Positions 23,593-33,631 of a DNA stretch of 64,000 nucleotides are shown here, one piece after another (within the stretch, counting starts at the first letter, position 1; each line of letters opens with the position of its first letter). Both the position numbers and the translations under genes were made by a program. This DNA comes from Salinimicrobium xinjiangense DSM 19287 (lineage in GTDB: Bacteria > Bacteroidota > Bacteroidia > Flavobacteriales > Flavobacteriaceae). The notes below the pieces were generated by a model that was not told the origin of the DNA, ran no database searches, and worked only from the letters and a program-made list of their open reading frames with translations. The stretch lies in the NCBI RefSeq assembly GCF_000423585.1, contig NZ_AUIG01000014.1, positions 62,001-126,000 on the forward strand, given 5' to 3'.

Positions 23593-24312
23593 ATGAGATT
23601 AATTCCAGCCATAGACATCATCGACGGAAAGTGTGTAAGACTTTCCCAGGGCGATTATAATACGAGTAAAATATACAATGAGAATCCGCTGGAGGTGGCG
23701 AAAATGTTCCAGGATCACGGAATAAAATATCTGCACCTGGTGGATCTTGATGGGGCCAAGTCAAAGCACATTGTCAATTATAAAGTGCTTGAACAGATCG
23801 CTTCAGGAACTGATCTAAAGATCGACTTTGGCGGCGGTTTAAAATCAGATAAAGATCTTGAGATTGCTTTCAACAGCGGAGCTTCCCAGATCACCGGCGG
23901 AAGTATAGCCGTGAAGGATCGGGAAACTTTTTTGTCATGGATAGAAAAATATGGCAGCGAAAAAATCATTTTAGGAGCAGATGCAAAAGATGAAAAAGTG
24001 GCGGTAAGTGGCTGGTTGGAAGAATCTAAAGAAGATCTGCTTCCGTTCATTAAAAACTATTCTGAAAATGGAGTGGAATATGTGATCTGTACAGATATTG
24101 CAAAAGACGGAATGCTGGAAGGACCTTCTTTTGAGCTATATCAAAAGATCCTGGAAGAAATTCCCGATGTAAAATTAATAGCTTCGGGAGGAATAGCGGA
24201 ATTTGATGATCTCCCAAAACTTCAGGAAATTGGTTGTGAAGGAGCTATTTTAGGAAAGGCGATCTATGAGCACAAGATCAGTTTGAAACAGCTGGAGAAA
24301 TTTATAAAATAA
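23593..24312 (+). CDS. hisA: ProFAR isomerase
   Basis: HisA isomerises the aminoaldose ProFAR to the aminoketose PRFAR by an Amadori rearrangement. The 239-residue (beta-alpha)8 barrel has catalytic Asp8 in the opening [18 protein letters not shown], the phosphate loop DFGGGLKSD, the second catalytic Asp in [15 protein letters not shown], and a phosphate-binding IASGGIAEF. The ATG follows a heptamer array directly. The next gene, hisF, is 90 bases away across another repeat spacer. Confidence 0.96.
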   Translation: MRLIPAIDIIDGKCVRLSQGDYNTSKIYNENPLEVAKMFQDHGIKYLHLVDLDGAKSKHIVNYKVLEQIASGTDLKIDFGGGLKSDKDLEIAFNSGASQITGGSIAVKDRETFLSWIEKYGSEKIILGADAKDEKVAVSGWLEESKEDLLPFIKNYSENGVEYVICTDIAKDGMLEGPSFELYQKILEEIPDVKLIASGGIAEFDDLPKLQEIGCEGAILGKAIYEHKISLKQLEKFIK

Positions 24313-24400
24313 GAGGACAGTGGACAGAGGACGGAGGTCAGGAGGAAATATCAGTTCCAGATTATCTCAATACTTAATACTCAATACTAACTACTGATTA
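24313..24400. repeat. Two heptamer arrays in the hisA-hisF spacer
   Basis: First array 24313-24340: GAGGACA, GTGGACA, GAGGACG, GAGGTCA. Second array 24366-24400: CTCAATA, CTTAATA, CTCAATA, CTAACTA, CTGATTA, ending two bases before the hisF ATG. The second uses the same word family as the array in front of the lpxD-like gene. Confidence 0.85.
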
Positions 24401-24402
24401 CT

Positions 24403-25158
24403 ATGTTAACAAAAAGAATCATTCCCTGCCTGGATATCAAAGACGGAAGAACTGTAAAAGGAATTAATTTCGTTAGCCTTAGGGATGCGGGAGATCCTGT
24501 GGAGCTGGCGGAGATCTATTCGAAATCGGGTGCAGATGAACTGGTGTTTCTGGACATTTCTGCCACCGAAGAAAAGAGAAAAACCCTGGCAGAACTTGTA
24601 CGGAAGGTGGCTGCTACGGTCAACATTCCGTTTACTGTTGGTGGCGGAGTATCTTCAGTAGAAGATGTGGATGTTCTGCTGCAAAATGGAGCAGATAAAG
24701 TGGCAATAAACTCGGCTGCAGTAAAGAACCCGGAGTTGATCAATCAGCTGGCGGCAAAATTTGGGAGGCAGTGTATAGTTGTGGCAATAGACGCAAAGCA
24801 GGTGAGAGGCAAATGGCTGGTGCATCTGGTGGGTGGAAAAGTTCCAACAGAAATAGACCTTTTTGACTGGGTAAAAGAAGTCGAGGCGCGGGGTGCAGGG
24901 GAGATCCTCTTCACATCCATGGATCACGATGGAACGAAGGAAGGCTTTGCTAATGAAGCTCTTGCCCGAATATCGGAGATGGTGAGTATTCCTGTGATAG
25001 CTTCCGGCGGAGCAGGGAATAAGGAGCATTTCTGTGATGCCTTTACCAAAGGAAAGGCCGATGCCGCATTGGCTGCAAGTGTTTTTCATTTTAAAGAGAT
25101 CGAAATAAAAGATCTTAAGCAGGAAATGAAGGAAAAGGGGATTGAAGTTAGGATTTAG
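24403..25158 (+). CDS. hisF: Imidazole glycerol phosphate synthase, cyclase subunit
   Basis: HisF is the barrel subunit that combines PRFAR with ammonia from HisH to give imidazoleglycerol phosphate and AICAR. The 251-residue protein carries catalytic Asp11 in [15 protein letters not shown], the phosphate loop FTVGGGVSS, the catalytic Asp in [13 protein letters not shown] and IASGGAGN. The opening residues [16 protein letters not shown] make the start certain. It is separated from hisIE by a 307-base spacer of heptamer words. Confidence 0.97.
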   Translation: MLTKRIIPCLDIKDGRTVKGINFVSLRDAGDPVELAEIYSKSGADELVFLDISATEEKRKTLAELVRKVAATVNIPFTVGGGVSSVEDVDVLLQNGADKVAINSAAVKNPELINQLAAKFGRQCIVVAIDAKQVRGKWLVHLVGGKVPTEIDLFDWVKEVEARGAGEILFTSMDHDGTKEGFANEALARISEMVSIPVIASGGAGNKEHFCDAFTKGKADAALAASVFHFKEIEIKDLKQEMKEKGIEVRI

Positions 25159-25465
25159 TTATTGGTGATTGGTGATTAGCTAATGGGGGAATTGTTAATT
25201 TGGGATTGGTAAATGGGTGATTGGTTAAAAATTTGATTTTAATTCTAAATTTCCCGGTATGAAAAGATCTGCAGGTTGAGGTTACGAGTTGCTATTTGTC
25301 TGTGGTTAAATAAATAAACTGCCTACTAATTACTGCGTACTGTATACTAAAAAGGTTGTTGCCTGTTGCAGGTTACAAGTCACAGGTTATTTTGGAATTT
25401 GGAATTTGGTGCTTGGATTTTAAGAGGGGGATCTCGACTTCGGTCGACCTGACAGCAGAATTATT
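25159..25465. repeat. 307-base gene-free spacer built of heptamer words
   Basis: No coding frame is supported. Units TTATTGG, TGATTGG, TGATTAG and CTAATGG occupy 25159-25186. GCAGGTT, GAGGTTA and CGAGTTG lie at 25271-25291. From 25319 to 25416 fourteen heptamers run in one register in three blocks: words ending TA (CTGCCTA, CTAATTA, CTGCGTA, CTGTATA), words ending TT (GGTTGTT, GCCTGTT, GCAGGTT, ACAGGTT), and words ending GG (ATTTTGG, AATTTGG twice, TGCTTGG). A stable TTCG-tetraloop hairpin, TCGAC/GTCGA, sits at 25434-25447 before hisIE. Confidence 0.8.
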
Positions 25466-26086
25466 ATGATTAAAAAAAGTAAAATGGAAGTAGATTTTAG
25501 TAAAGACAAAGATGGTTTAGTGCCTGCAATTATACAGGATGCAGAGACAAAGAATGTTCTCATGTTGGGTTATATGAATAAAGAAGCTCTGGAAAAAACC
25601 AAAGAGACCGGAAAAGTGACATTTTTCAGTCGGAGCAAGCAAAGGCTTTGGACAAAAGGGGAGGAAAGTGGTAATTTTCTGACTCTGGTGGATATGAAAC
25701 CTGACTGCGACAATGATACACTACTTATTTACGCTCATCCAAAGGGGCCTACCTGCCACACAGGAACTGACACCTGCTGGGGAGAAAAGAATGTTTCAGA
25801 TCTGTCATTTTTGAGTCAGTTGGAAGAGGTGATCTCTAATCGCAGATCAAATCCCGAAAACGAAAAGAGCTACGTAGCTTCCCTTTTTAGAAGCGGGATC
25901 AACAAAATAGCTCAAAAAGTAGGAGAGGAGGCCGTGGAGGTCGTTATTGAATCAAAAGATGATAATCATGACCTGTTCCTGAATGAAAGTGCCGATCTCT
26001 TATTCCACTATTTGATCCTCCTGCAGGCTAAAGGCTTCACTTTAAAGGATGTTACCGAAGTTTTAAAGGCCAGGCATGGCAAATAA
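25466..26086 (+). CDS. hisIE: Phosphoribosyl-AMP cyclohydrolase / phosphoribosyl-ATP pyrophosphatase
   Basis: HisIE carries out steps two and three of histidine synthesis. Residues about 5-105 are the HisI cyclohydrolase with the zinc/metal residues in KPDCDNDTLLI and GPTCHTGTDTCW. Residues about 115-206 are the HisE pyrophosphatase, an all-helical domain with VGEEAVEVVIESKDD. The ORF start at 25466 gives MIKKSKMEVDFSKD; the second Met (MEVDF) is an equally plausible start. It is the last gene of the operon, followed by a terminator shared with clpC. Confidence 0.95.
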   Translation: MIKKSKMEVDFSKDKDGLVPAIIQDAETKNVLMLGYMNKEALEKTKETGKVTFFSRSKQRLWTKGEESGNFLTLVDMKPDCDNDTLLIYAHPKGPTCHTGTDTCWGEKNVSDLSFLSQLEEVISNRRSNPENEKSYVASLFRSGINKIAQKVGEEAVEVVIESKDDNHDLFLNESADLLFHYLILLQAKGFTLKDVTEVLKARHGK

Positions 26087-26089
26087 AAG

Positions 26090-26120
26090 AAAAAGCCTGT
26101 GATCATCTCACAGGCTTTTT
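26090..26120. terminator. Bidirectional terminator between hisIE and clpC
   Basis: A 13-bp stem (26090-26102 with 26108-26120, core AGCCTGTGA) and a TCATC loop, with A/T runs on both sides, serves the two convergent transcripts. Confidence 0.9.
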
Positions 26121-26138
26121 TCATTTATTATATTGATT

Positions 26139-28700
26139 CTATTTTGAATCTTCGGAATTGGTTTCTTTGCTGGCTTTTTCAACCTTGATAGTCAATTCCT
26201 TTTTCTCTTCATCCAGATCCATAAAGACCTTATCTCCTTCAGAAATATGTGAAGTAATGATCTCTTCGGCCAGTGCGTCTTCGATATACTTCTGGATCGC
26301 ACGGTTCAATGGTCTTGCGCCATATTGTTTATCAAAACCTTTTTCGGCAATGAACTTTTTGGCTTCGGGACTTAGTACAAGGTCGTAACCTAAAGCACCA
26401 ATCCTACCAAAGAGCTTTTCAAGTTCAATGTCAATGATCTTAAAGATATCTTCCTGCTCAAGAGGATTAAAGATCACTACATCGTCCACACGGTTAAGAA
26501 ATTCGGGCGCAAAGGCTTTCTTCAGTGCACTTTCGATCACACCGCGGGCGTTTTCGTCTGCCTGTGATGTTCTTGCGGCTGTACCAAATCCAACCCCCTG
26601 ACCAAAATCTTTTAGTTTACGCGCTCCAATATTGGAGGTCATGATGATAATGGTATTTCTAAAGTCGATCTTACGACCTAAACTGTCAGTTAAATATCCG
26701 TCATCAAGCACCTGTAACAGCATGTTGAATACATCTGGGTGGGCTTTCTCTACCTCGTCCAGCAGGATCACTGCATAAGGTTTACGTCTTACCTTTTCGG
26801 TAAGCTGTCCTCCTTCTTCATATCCCACATATCCCGGAGGTGCACCAATCAACCTGCTCACTGCAAATTTCTCCATGTATTCACTCATGTCAATACGTAT
26901 CAACGCATCTTCATTGTCGAACAATTCCCGGGAAAGAATTTTCGCAAGCTGGGTCTTACCAACTCCGGTCTGCCCGAGGAAGATGAAGGAACCAATTGGT
27001 TTGTTCGGATCTTTAAGTCCGGCGCGGTTACGCTGGATGGCTTTTACAACCTTACCAACAGCTTCATCCTGACCAATTACTTTCCCTTTGATCAATTCAG
27101 GCAACTTGTATAATTTGTTGATTTCTGTTTGAGCAATTCGGTTAACGGGAACGCCTGTCATCATCGAAACAACATCGGCGACATTATCCTCTGTCACCGT
27201 TTCACGGTGCATTTTAGACTCTTCTTCCCATTTAGCCTGTGCTTTCGCCAGTTCCTTTTCTATATTTTTCTCATCATCACGGAGTTTGGCAGCCTCTTCA
27301 TACTTCTGTTTCTTAACAACAGTATTTTTAAGCTCCCGTACTTCTTCCAGCTTTCTCTCCAGTTCGAGAATCTGCTTTGGCACGTCAATGTTAGTAATGT
27401 GCACGCGGGATCCCGCTTCGTCAAGGGCATCGATAGCCTTGTCCGGTAAAAACCTGTCGGTCATATACCTGCTGGTAAGTTTAACACAGGCCAGTATGGC
27501 TTCATCTGTGTAAGTAACGTTGTGATGTTCTTCGTATTTGTCTTTAATATTGTTAAGGATCTCAATGGTTTCCTCAATGGTAGTAGGTTCTACTATTACC
27601 TTTTGGAAACGTCTTTCCAGAGCCCCGTCTTTTTCAATATACTGCCTGTACTCATCAAGCGTAGTAGCACCAATACATTGGATCTCTCCTCTCGCAAGGG
27701 CAGGTTTGAACATATTACTTGCATCCAGACTTCCTGTAGCGCCACCGGCACCAACAATAGTATGGATCTCATCAATGAAAAGAATGATATCATCGTTCTT
27801 CTCAAGCTCGTTCATAACAGCTTTCATTCTTTCTTCAAACTGTCCGCGGTACTTGGTACCTGCCACTAAACTGGCGAGGTCAAGGGTAACGACCCGTTTG
27901 TCAAAAAGAATCCTCGAAACTTTTCTTTTAATGATGCGCAAAGCAAGACCTTCGGCAATAGCCGATTTACCAACTCCGGGCTCCCCAATAAGAAGCGGGT
28001 TGTTCTTTTTTCTACGGCTTAAGATCTGCGATACACGCTCTATCTCTTTCTCACGACCTACAACAGGATCGAGTTTATCCAGTTCTGCAAGTGCAGTGAG
28101 ATCCCTTCCGAAGTTATCCAGGACAGGGGTCTTGGATTTCTTTGTCGATTTTCCCGGGGTTCCTGCAAACGGATTGCTTTTTCCGGCATCGTCAGAAGTT
28201 GCATCTTCATCAGAAAATGATTCGGAAGTAGGGGAGTCTATAAAGTCATCATCGTTAGTGATCATATATTTAAACTGATCTTTTACTCCGTCATAATCCA
28301 CCTTCAGCTTATTCAAAAGCTTAGTGGTGGGATCATTTTCATTTCTTAAAATACATAAAAGTAGGTGGGCCGTATTTATTGAAGTACTTTGAAAAAGCTT
28401 GGCTTCCAAAAAGGTGGTTTTTAAAGCTCTTTCTGCCTGTCTTGTTAAATGTAAATTTCTTTTTTCGTTAGATTCTATGGCCACATTTGGATTTGCGGGG
28501 CTAAGTATCTCTACTTTTCTGCGTAAGTGACTAAGATCTACGTCCAGGGCATTCAATATATTGATGGCTTTACCATCACCGTCCCGAAGCAGACCCAGCA
28601 TCAAATGTTCTGTACCTATAAAATCGTGGCCAAGTCTTAAGGCCTCTTCTTTACTATAGGCAATCACATCTTTTACTCTTGGTGAAAAATTATCATCCAT
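26139..28700 (-). CDS. clpC: ATP-dependent Clp protease ATP-binding subunit ClpC
   Basis: ClpC is the Hsp100 unfoldase that feeds substrates to ClpP. The 853-residue protein has two N-terminal Clp repeats (about 1-150), a variable acidic linker, AAA+ domain 1 with GEPGVGKSAI, and a middle domain carrying a UVR-like motif (KYEEAAKLRDDEKNIEKEL). AAA+ domain 2 follows with GQTGVGKTQL and DEVEKAHPDV. The middle-domain UVR motif and length place it with ClpC rather than ClpA or ClpB. A purine-rich AAAGGA precedes the start by a few bases, one of the few SD-like sites here. It is divergent from gyrA. Confidence 0.95.
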   Translation of the reverse strand: MDDNFSPRVKDVIAYSKEEALRLGHDFIGTEHLMLGLLRDGDGKAINILNALDVDLSHLRRKVEILSPANPNVAIESNEKRNLHLTRQAERALKTTFLEAKLFQSTSINTAHLLLCILRNENDPTTKLLNKLKVDYDGVKDQFKYMITNDDDFIDSPTSESFSDEDATSDDAGKSNPFAGTPGKSTKKSKTPVLDNFGRDLTALAELDKLDPVVGREKEIERVSQILSRRKKNNPLLIGEPGVGKSAIAEGLALRIIKRKVSRILFDKRVVTLDLASLVAGTKYRGQFEERMKAVMNELEKNDDIILFIDEIHTIVGAGGATGSLDASNMFKPALARGEIQCIGATTLDEYRQYIEKDGALERRFQKVIVEPTTIEETIEILNNIKDKYEEHHNVTYTDEAILACVKLTSRYMTDRFLPDKAIDALDEAGSRVHITNIDVPKQILELERKLEEVRELKNTVVKKQKYEEAAKLRDDEKNIEKELAKAQAKWEEESKMHRETVTEDNVADVVSMMTGVPVNRIAQTEINKLYKLPELIKGKVIGQDEAVGKVVKAIQRNRAGLKDPNKPIGSFIFLGQTGVGKTQLAKILSRELFDNEDALIRIDMSEYMEKFAVSRLIGAPPGYVGYEEGGQLTEKVRRKPYAVILLDEVEKAHPDVFNMLLQVLDDGYLTDSLGRKIDFRNTIIIMTSNIGARKLKDFGQGVGFGTAARTSQADENARGVIESALKKAFAPEFLNRVDDVVIFNPLEQEDIFKIIDIELEKLFGRIGALGYDLVLSPEAKKFIAEKGFDKQYGARPLNRAIQKYIEDALAEEIITSHISEGDKVFMDLDEEKKELTIKVEKASKETNSEDSK

Positions 28701-28958
28701 ATTATTTTCCTTTCTCTCTGATTATTTTTATACAGGTTTCAAAAATCGTACCTGATTACGAACATGGTCTTTAATTGAAGTAAAGCTAATTGACAAATTT
28801 GCTTTTTAAAAACAAAGAAGAATGTAATGAACTTATTAACCACGCACAACTAAAAATTTGTTAATAAAATACAAGAAAACCTCAATGAATATAGCCTTCA
28901 GGTTGGCTAAAATGCGTAAATTGGCACGTTAGATTTTTGAACCAAAATATGCAAATTT

Positions 28959-31514
28959 ATGGCTGAAGGAGAAAAGTTAATTCCTATTAATATTGAAGAT
29001 GAAATGAAGTCGGCTTACATTGATTATTCAATGTCGGTCATTGTGTCACGTGCACTGCCAGATGTGCGTGACGGCTTGAAACCGGTACATCGCCGGGTTC
29101 TATATGGAATGTATGAATTAGGAGTTCTTTCCAACAGGGCTCACAAAAAATCGGCCAGGATCGTAGGGGAGGTACTCGGTAAGTTTCACCCACACGGGGA
29201 TTCTTCTGTTTACGATACTATGGTTCGTATGGCACAGGAATGGAGTTTAAGATATATGCTCGTTGACGGGCAGGGTAACTTTGGTTCTGTTGACGGGGAT
29301 AGCCCCGCGGCAATGCGTTATACCGAGGCGAGAATGCGCAAGATCAGTGAAGACATGCTTGCCGATATCGACAAGGAAACAGTTGATACTCAACTCAATT
29401 TTGATGACACCCTGCATGAGCCTGTAGTACTTCCTACAAGGATTCCAAACCTGCTTGTGAATGGTGCCAGTGGTATCGCGGTAGGGATGGCGACTAACAT
29501 GCCTCCACATAACCTTTCTGAGGTCGTAGACGGAGTGGTTGCCTACATTGACAACCCCGATATTGAGGTAGATGAATTGATCGAGCATGTGAAAGCTCCT
29601 GATTTCCCAACCGGAGGAACTATCTATGGATATGACGGGGTGCGGGAAGCTTTTAAAACCGGCCGTGGTAGAGTAGTGCTAAGAGCAAAAGCTCATATTG
29701 AAGAAGTTGCAGGGAAGGAAGCTATTATTATAAGCGAAATTCCTTATCAGGTCAACAAAGCTGAAATGATCAAAAAAACAGCCGAATTGGTCAATGATAA
29801 GAAGATTGAGGGTATTTCCCTAATCAGAGATGAATCCGACAGGAATGGAATGCGCATTGTTTATATCCTTAAGAGGGATGCAATTCCAAATATTGTACTT
29901 AATACGCTATACAAGCATACCTCATTACAAAATTCTTTCAGTGTAAATAACATTGCACTTGTAAAGGGAAGACCACAAATGCTAAATCTTAGAGACATGA
30001 TCCACTATTTTGTGGAGCATCGTCATGAGGTTGTTGTCCGTCGTACCGAATATGAACTTCGTAAAGCTGAAGAAAGAGCACACATACTTGAAGGATTAAT
30101 TATAGCTTCAGATAATATAGATGAGGTTATTGCATTGATCAGAGCTTCCAATAATGCAGATGAAGCTCGTGCAAAGTTGATCGAACGCTTTGAGCTATCA
30201 GAACTACAGGCCAAGGCGATCGTTGAAATGCGATTAAGACAACTTACCGGCCTGGAGCAGGATAAGTTAAGGAGCGAATATGAAGAACTCATGTTGACCA
30301 TTGAAGATCTTAAAGACATTCTTGCAAGAAAAGAACGCAGAATGGAGGTGATCAAAAATGAAATGCTTGAGGTGAAAGATAAATACGGGGATGAAAGACG
30401 CTCTACCATAGAATATGCCGGAGGAGACCTAAGCATGGAAGATATGATCCCCGATGAGCAGGTGGTGATCACCATATCTCATGCCGGATATATTAAAAGG
30501 ACTTCCCTTACCGAATACAAAACTCAAAATCGTGGAGGTGTAGGACAAAAAGGATCTACGACACGTAATGAAGATTTCCTCGAAAATTTATTTATAGGAA
30601 CTAATCACCAGTACATGTTATTCTTTACTGAAAAAGGTAAGTGTTTCTGGATGAGGGTCTTTGAGATTCCTGAAGGAAGTAAAACTTCAAAGGGAAGGGC
30701 TATCCAGAATCTTATCAATCTTGAACCGGATGATAAACTGAAAGCCTTCATCTGTACAAAAGATCTTAAGGACGAAGAATACATAAACAGCCACTATGTA
30801 ATGATGGCTACCAAGAAAGGACAGGTGAAGAAAACTTCCCTGGAGCAGTATTCCAGACCGCGAACAAATGGAATCAATGCCATCACGATACGGGAGGGAG
30901 ATGAATTGCTGGAAGCACGATTGACCACTGGGGAAAGTCAGGTGATGCTGGCCCTTAAGAGTGGAAAGGCTATACGTTTTGACGAGAGCAAGACAAGACC
31001 AATGGGTAGAAATGCTTCGGGAGTAAGAGGTATAACACTGGCTGACGATAATGATGAAGTGGTTGGAATGATCACTGTTGAAAATCCAATGGAAGAAACA
31101 GTACTCGTAGTTTCTGAAAACGGATACGGAAAACGTACCTATATAGATGACCCCGAAGATGGGGAACCAATCTACAGGATCACCAACCGTGGAGGAAAAG
31201 GAGTTAAAACAATTTCCATTACTCCAAAAACAGGAAGTCTTGTTGCTATTAAGAATGTTACAGACCTGGATGACCTGATGATCATTAATAAATCCGGTCT
31301 GGCCATAAGGACCTCTGTTTCAAATTTACGGGTAATGGGCCGTGCTACTCAGGGGGTAAGGCTTATAAATCTTAAAAATAATGATTCTATTGCTGCCGTT
31401 GCAAAAGTTATCAATGAGGAAGAAGATGTGGAGGACGTAGCAGAAGATGCAACACCCGAAAATCCTAACCTTAACGAGGATGGCACAACAATTGCAAATG
31501 ATAGTGAAGAATAA
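28959..31514 (+). CDS. gyrA: DNA gyrase subunit A
   Basis: GyrA cleaves and rejoins DNA in the A2B2 gyrase that introduces negative supercoils. The 851-residue protein has the winged-helix/tower breakage domain with catalytic Y121 ([10 protein letters not shown]). A six-bladed C-terminal wrapping domain runs from about residue 500. The GyrA box is degenerate: QNRGGVG instead of the canonical QRRGGKG. The quinolone region reads [10 protein letters not shown], so residues equivalent to E. coli S83 and D87 are the ordinary Ser and Asp. The acidic C-terminal tail ([16 protein letters not shown]) is typical. A TPR gene follows 21 bases later. Confidence 0.97.
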   Translation: MAEGEKLIPINIEDEMKSAYIDYSMSVIVSRALPDVRDGLKPVHRRVLYGMYELGVLSNRAHKKSARIVGEVLGKFHPHGDSSVYDTMVRMAQEWSLRYMLVDGQGNFGSVDGDSPAAMRYTEARMRKISEDMLADIDKETVDTQLNFDDTLHEPVVLPTRIPNLLVNGASGIAVGMATNMPPHNLSEVVDGVVAYIDNPDIEVDELIEHVKAPDFPTGGTIYGYDGVREAFKTGRGRVVLRAKAHIEEVAGKEAIIISEIPYQVNKAEMIKKTAELVNDKKIEGISLIRDESDRNGMRIVYILKRDAIPNIVLNTLYKHTSLQNSFSVNNIALVKGRPQMLNLRDMIHYFVEHRHEVVVRRTEYELRKAEERAHILEGLIIASDNIDEVIALIRASNNADEARAKLIERFELSELQAKAIVEMRLRQLTGLEQDKLRSEYEELMLTIEDLKDILARKERRMEVIKNEMLEVKDKYGDERRSTIEYAGGDLSMEDMIPDEQVVITISHAGYIKRTSLTEYKTQNRGGVGQKGSTTRNEDFLENLFIGTNHQYMLFFTEKGKCFWMRVFEIPEGSKTSKGRAIQNLINLEPDDKLKAFICTKDLKDEEYINSHYVMMATKKGQVKKTSLEQYSRPRTNGINAITIREGDELLEARLTTGESQVMLALKSGKAIRFDESKTRPMGRNASGVRGITLADDNDEVVGMITVENPMEETVLVVSENGYGKRTYIDDPEDGEPIYRITNRGGKGVKTISITPKTGSLVAIKNVTDLDDLMIINKSGLAIRTSVSNLRVMGRATQGVRLINLKNNDSIAAVAKVINEEEDVEDVAEDATPENPNLNEDGTTIANDSEE

Positions 31515-31535
31515 ATTAAATCAAAACCAGAAAAG

Positions 31536-32813
31536 ATGAAAACTAGAATTTTAACGGCGGTATTAGCGATGTTTACTGTCGTAGCATTTGCGCAGAAAAA
31601 GGAAATAAGACGCGCCGGTAAAGCTGTTGAAAAAGGTGATTACCAGGAGGCTAAAAGTTATTTGAACCAGGCAGAAGCACAATTATCCGGTGCGAAGCAG
31701 GACGAGCAGGCTGATTTTTACCTTTACAAAGGATATGCTTTAGTAGGTAATGGAGAAAATGTTCCTACTGCAGATCTTATGGAGGCTGCCGAAGCGATGA
31801 AAAAAGCTAAGGAATTAGGTCATGAAGAAGCTGAGCAGGGAATGGCGACTGTAAGTAATGCTTTGGTCAATTCAGCAATTGCTGATCAAAATGCACAAAA
31901 TTTTCAGGAAGCAGCAAAGAAACTTGAAACCAGTTACAGGTTAAATACACAGGATACTATTTATTTGTACTATGCAGCGTCTAACGCGGTGAACACTCAG
32001 GACTATGATGCAGCCCTTAAGTATTATGAGGAGCTTCAGGATCTTGGTTTTACAGGTGAAGAGATGATATTTACTGCTGTAAATAAAGAAACCGGAGAAG
32101 AGGAAAGAATGGCTTCCAAAGAGCAGAGAGACCTTTTCGTTAAGGCTGGTACCTACATCAATCCCCAGGAAAGAAAAACTGAGTCAAGAAAAGGAGAAAT
32201 AGCCAAGAACGTAGCCTTGATCTATATTGAAAAAGGAGAGAATGAAAAGGCTATTGCCGCAATGGAAGAAGCAAAGAAGGAGAATCCAAACGATGCCATT
32301 CTTATGCAGGCTGAAGCCGATATGTATTATAAAATGGGTGACATGCAGAAGTACCGCGAAACTATTGAGAAAGTAGTGGAGCAAAATCCTGATGATGCTA
32401 CTCTTTACTATAACCTGGGAGTAAGTTCTGCAGAACTTGGGGAGAAAGATAAGGCAATTGAGCACTATAAAAGAGCAATTGAACTTGACCCGGAAATGAG
32501 TAACGCCAGAATCAATATTGCTTATGTTATTTTATCTCAGGAGGAACCTCTTGTTGAGGAAATGAACAAGCTGGGAATGAGTAAAGCTGACCAGAAAAAG
32601 TATGATGAGCTTTCAGTACAACGTCAGGAAATTTACAAAGAAGCCCTTCCACACCTGGAAAAGGTTCTTGAAAATGATCCTAACAATATCGAAGCAGCAA
32701 GAACCATCATGAACATTCATTATCAGCTAAACAATACTGAGAAAGCTGAAGCAATGAAAGCGAAAATAGATCAAATGCAAGGGGCTAATGCTGCTCCAAC
32801 AAACGGACAGTAA
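31536..32813 (+). CDS. Exported tetratricopeptide-repeat protein
   Basis: A 425-residue protein begins with a signal peptide (MKTRILTAVLAMFTVVAFAQ) and is then almost wholly helical TPR-like repeats. Clear units include ATLYYNLGVSSAELGEKDKA and AIEHYKRAIELDPEMSNARI near 290-330. It probably acts as a periplasmic or outer-membrane scaffold. The function is unknown. It lies 21 bases downstream of gyrA, so the two may share a transcript, and ends at a strong terminator. Confidence 0.88.
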   Translation: MKTRILTAVLAMFTVVAFAQKKEIRRAGKAVEKGDYQEAKSYLNQAEAQLSGAKQDEQADFYLYKGYALVGNGENVPTADLMEAAEAMKKAKELGHEEAEQGMATVSNALVNSAIADQNAQNFQEAAKKLETSYRLNTQDTIYLYYAASNAVNTQDYDAALKYYEELQDLGFTGEEMIFTAVNKETGEEERMASKEQRDLFVKAGTYINPQERKTESRKGEIAKNVALIYIEKGENEKAIAAMEEAKKENPNDAILMQAEADMYYKMGDMQKYRETIEKVVEQNPDDATLYYNLGVSSAELGEKDKAIEHYKRAIELDPEMSNARINIAYVILSQEEPLVEEMNKLGMSKADQKKYDELSVQRQEIYKEALPHLEKVLENDPNNIEAARTIMNIHYQLNNTEKAEAMKAKIDQMQGANAAPTNGQ

Positions 32814-32833
32814 TCCTTGCAGAAGTAATATGG

Positions 32834-32863
32834 AAAAACCCGCTCAAATCGAGCGGGTTTTTT
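32834..32863. terminator. Bidirectional terminator
   Basis: AAAAACCCGCTC (32834-32845), a 5-base loop and GAGCGGGTTTTTT (32851-32863). It overlaps the stop codon region of the convergent NlpC/P60-like gene. Confidence 0.9.
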
Positions 32864-33608
32864 ATATGATCTTTTTTATCACCCTAAGCTGATGGGTATG
32901 TCGCCGCAAGTCGGCATTGTAAATTCCCGAATGGTCGATACGATCTAATCGTACTCTTCCATCTGCGTGAATGATGTAGTTATCGTTCATCATTATTCCC
33001 ACATGATTGATGATTCCATCAGGGCTATCGAAAAAAGCAAGATCTCCGGGTTCACTTTCTTCAATAAAGCTTAAAGAGTCTCCTTGTTGTGCTTGTTGGC
33101 CGGCATGGCGGAATAACTTATATCCGTGAAGTTTATACACCATCTGTGTAAAACCGCTGGCATCAATACCAAAGGGACTTCTTCCCCCATGCAGGTAAGG
33201 AGCGTTTAAATAGAGAAAAGCTGTTTCTATTAGTCTTTCCTTTTCAAGAATACCTGTAATGGTGTTTCCGGAATGTTTATGATCTAAAAGATCTATGCCG
33301 TTGAGTGTAGAACCCAGTGGAATGGGTATTAATTGACTGTTTGCCGTAACAAATTCCACCAGGTCTGCAGAGAGATTTGGAGCCTCTTCGTAGAGCCGGT
33401 GGTAGTCGTTTTCATCTATTTTTGCTAACTGTTTATTCTCAATCCAGGCTTCCATAGCTTCAAAAGAAGTACGGATCCTTGACCATTTCGCCCTTTCCTC
33501 CAGCACTTTACAGGTTTCCCCATAAAGTAGCTGGCTCAGCATTTCGGAAGTATGGGAAGGTTCTGTCCTTAAGGGGACAATACCTAAATAAGATATGCCA
33601 TATTGCAT
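32862..33608 (-). CDS. NlpC/P60-like protein with bacterial SH3, catalytic Cys replaced
   Basis: The 248-residue protein has an N-terminal SH3-like domain (about 1-60), a linker domain, and an NlpC/P60 domain (about 125-248). In active peptidoglycan endopeptidases the nucleophile lies in a DCSGF motif; here the codon is GCC and the motif reads GIDASGFTQMVY, giving Ala150. The histidines remain (H202 in INHVGIMM, H214 in IIHADGRVR). The enzyme may be inactive, binding rather than cutting cell-wall peptides, or it may use a different chemistry. There is no signal peptide. It runs convergent to the TPR gene and follows the thiolase gene on the same strand. Confidence 0.85.
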   Translation of the reverse strand: MQYGISYLGIVPLRTEPSHTSEMLSQLLYGETCKVLEERAKWSRIRTSFEAMEAWIENKQLAKIDENDYHRLYEEAPNLSADLVEFVTANSQLIPIPLGSTLNGIDLLDHKHSGNTITGILEKERLIETAFLYLNAPYLHGGRSPFGIDASGFTQMVYKLHGYKLFRHAGQQAQQGDSLSFIEESEPGDLAFFDSPDGIINHVGIMMNDNYIIHADGRVRLDRIDHSGIYNADLRRHTHQLRVIKKII

Positions 33609-33631
33609 TAAACAGAATTTCGAGATAGACG

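Noticed and set aside
27538-28278. 246-codon open frame antisense to clpC
   Set aside because: Long but opposite a highly conserved gene. It is a by-product of codon bias on the coding strand, with Ser-rich low-information sequence.
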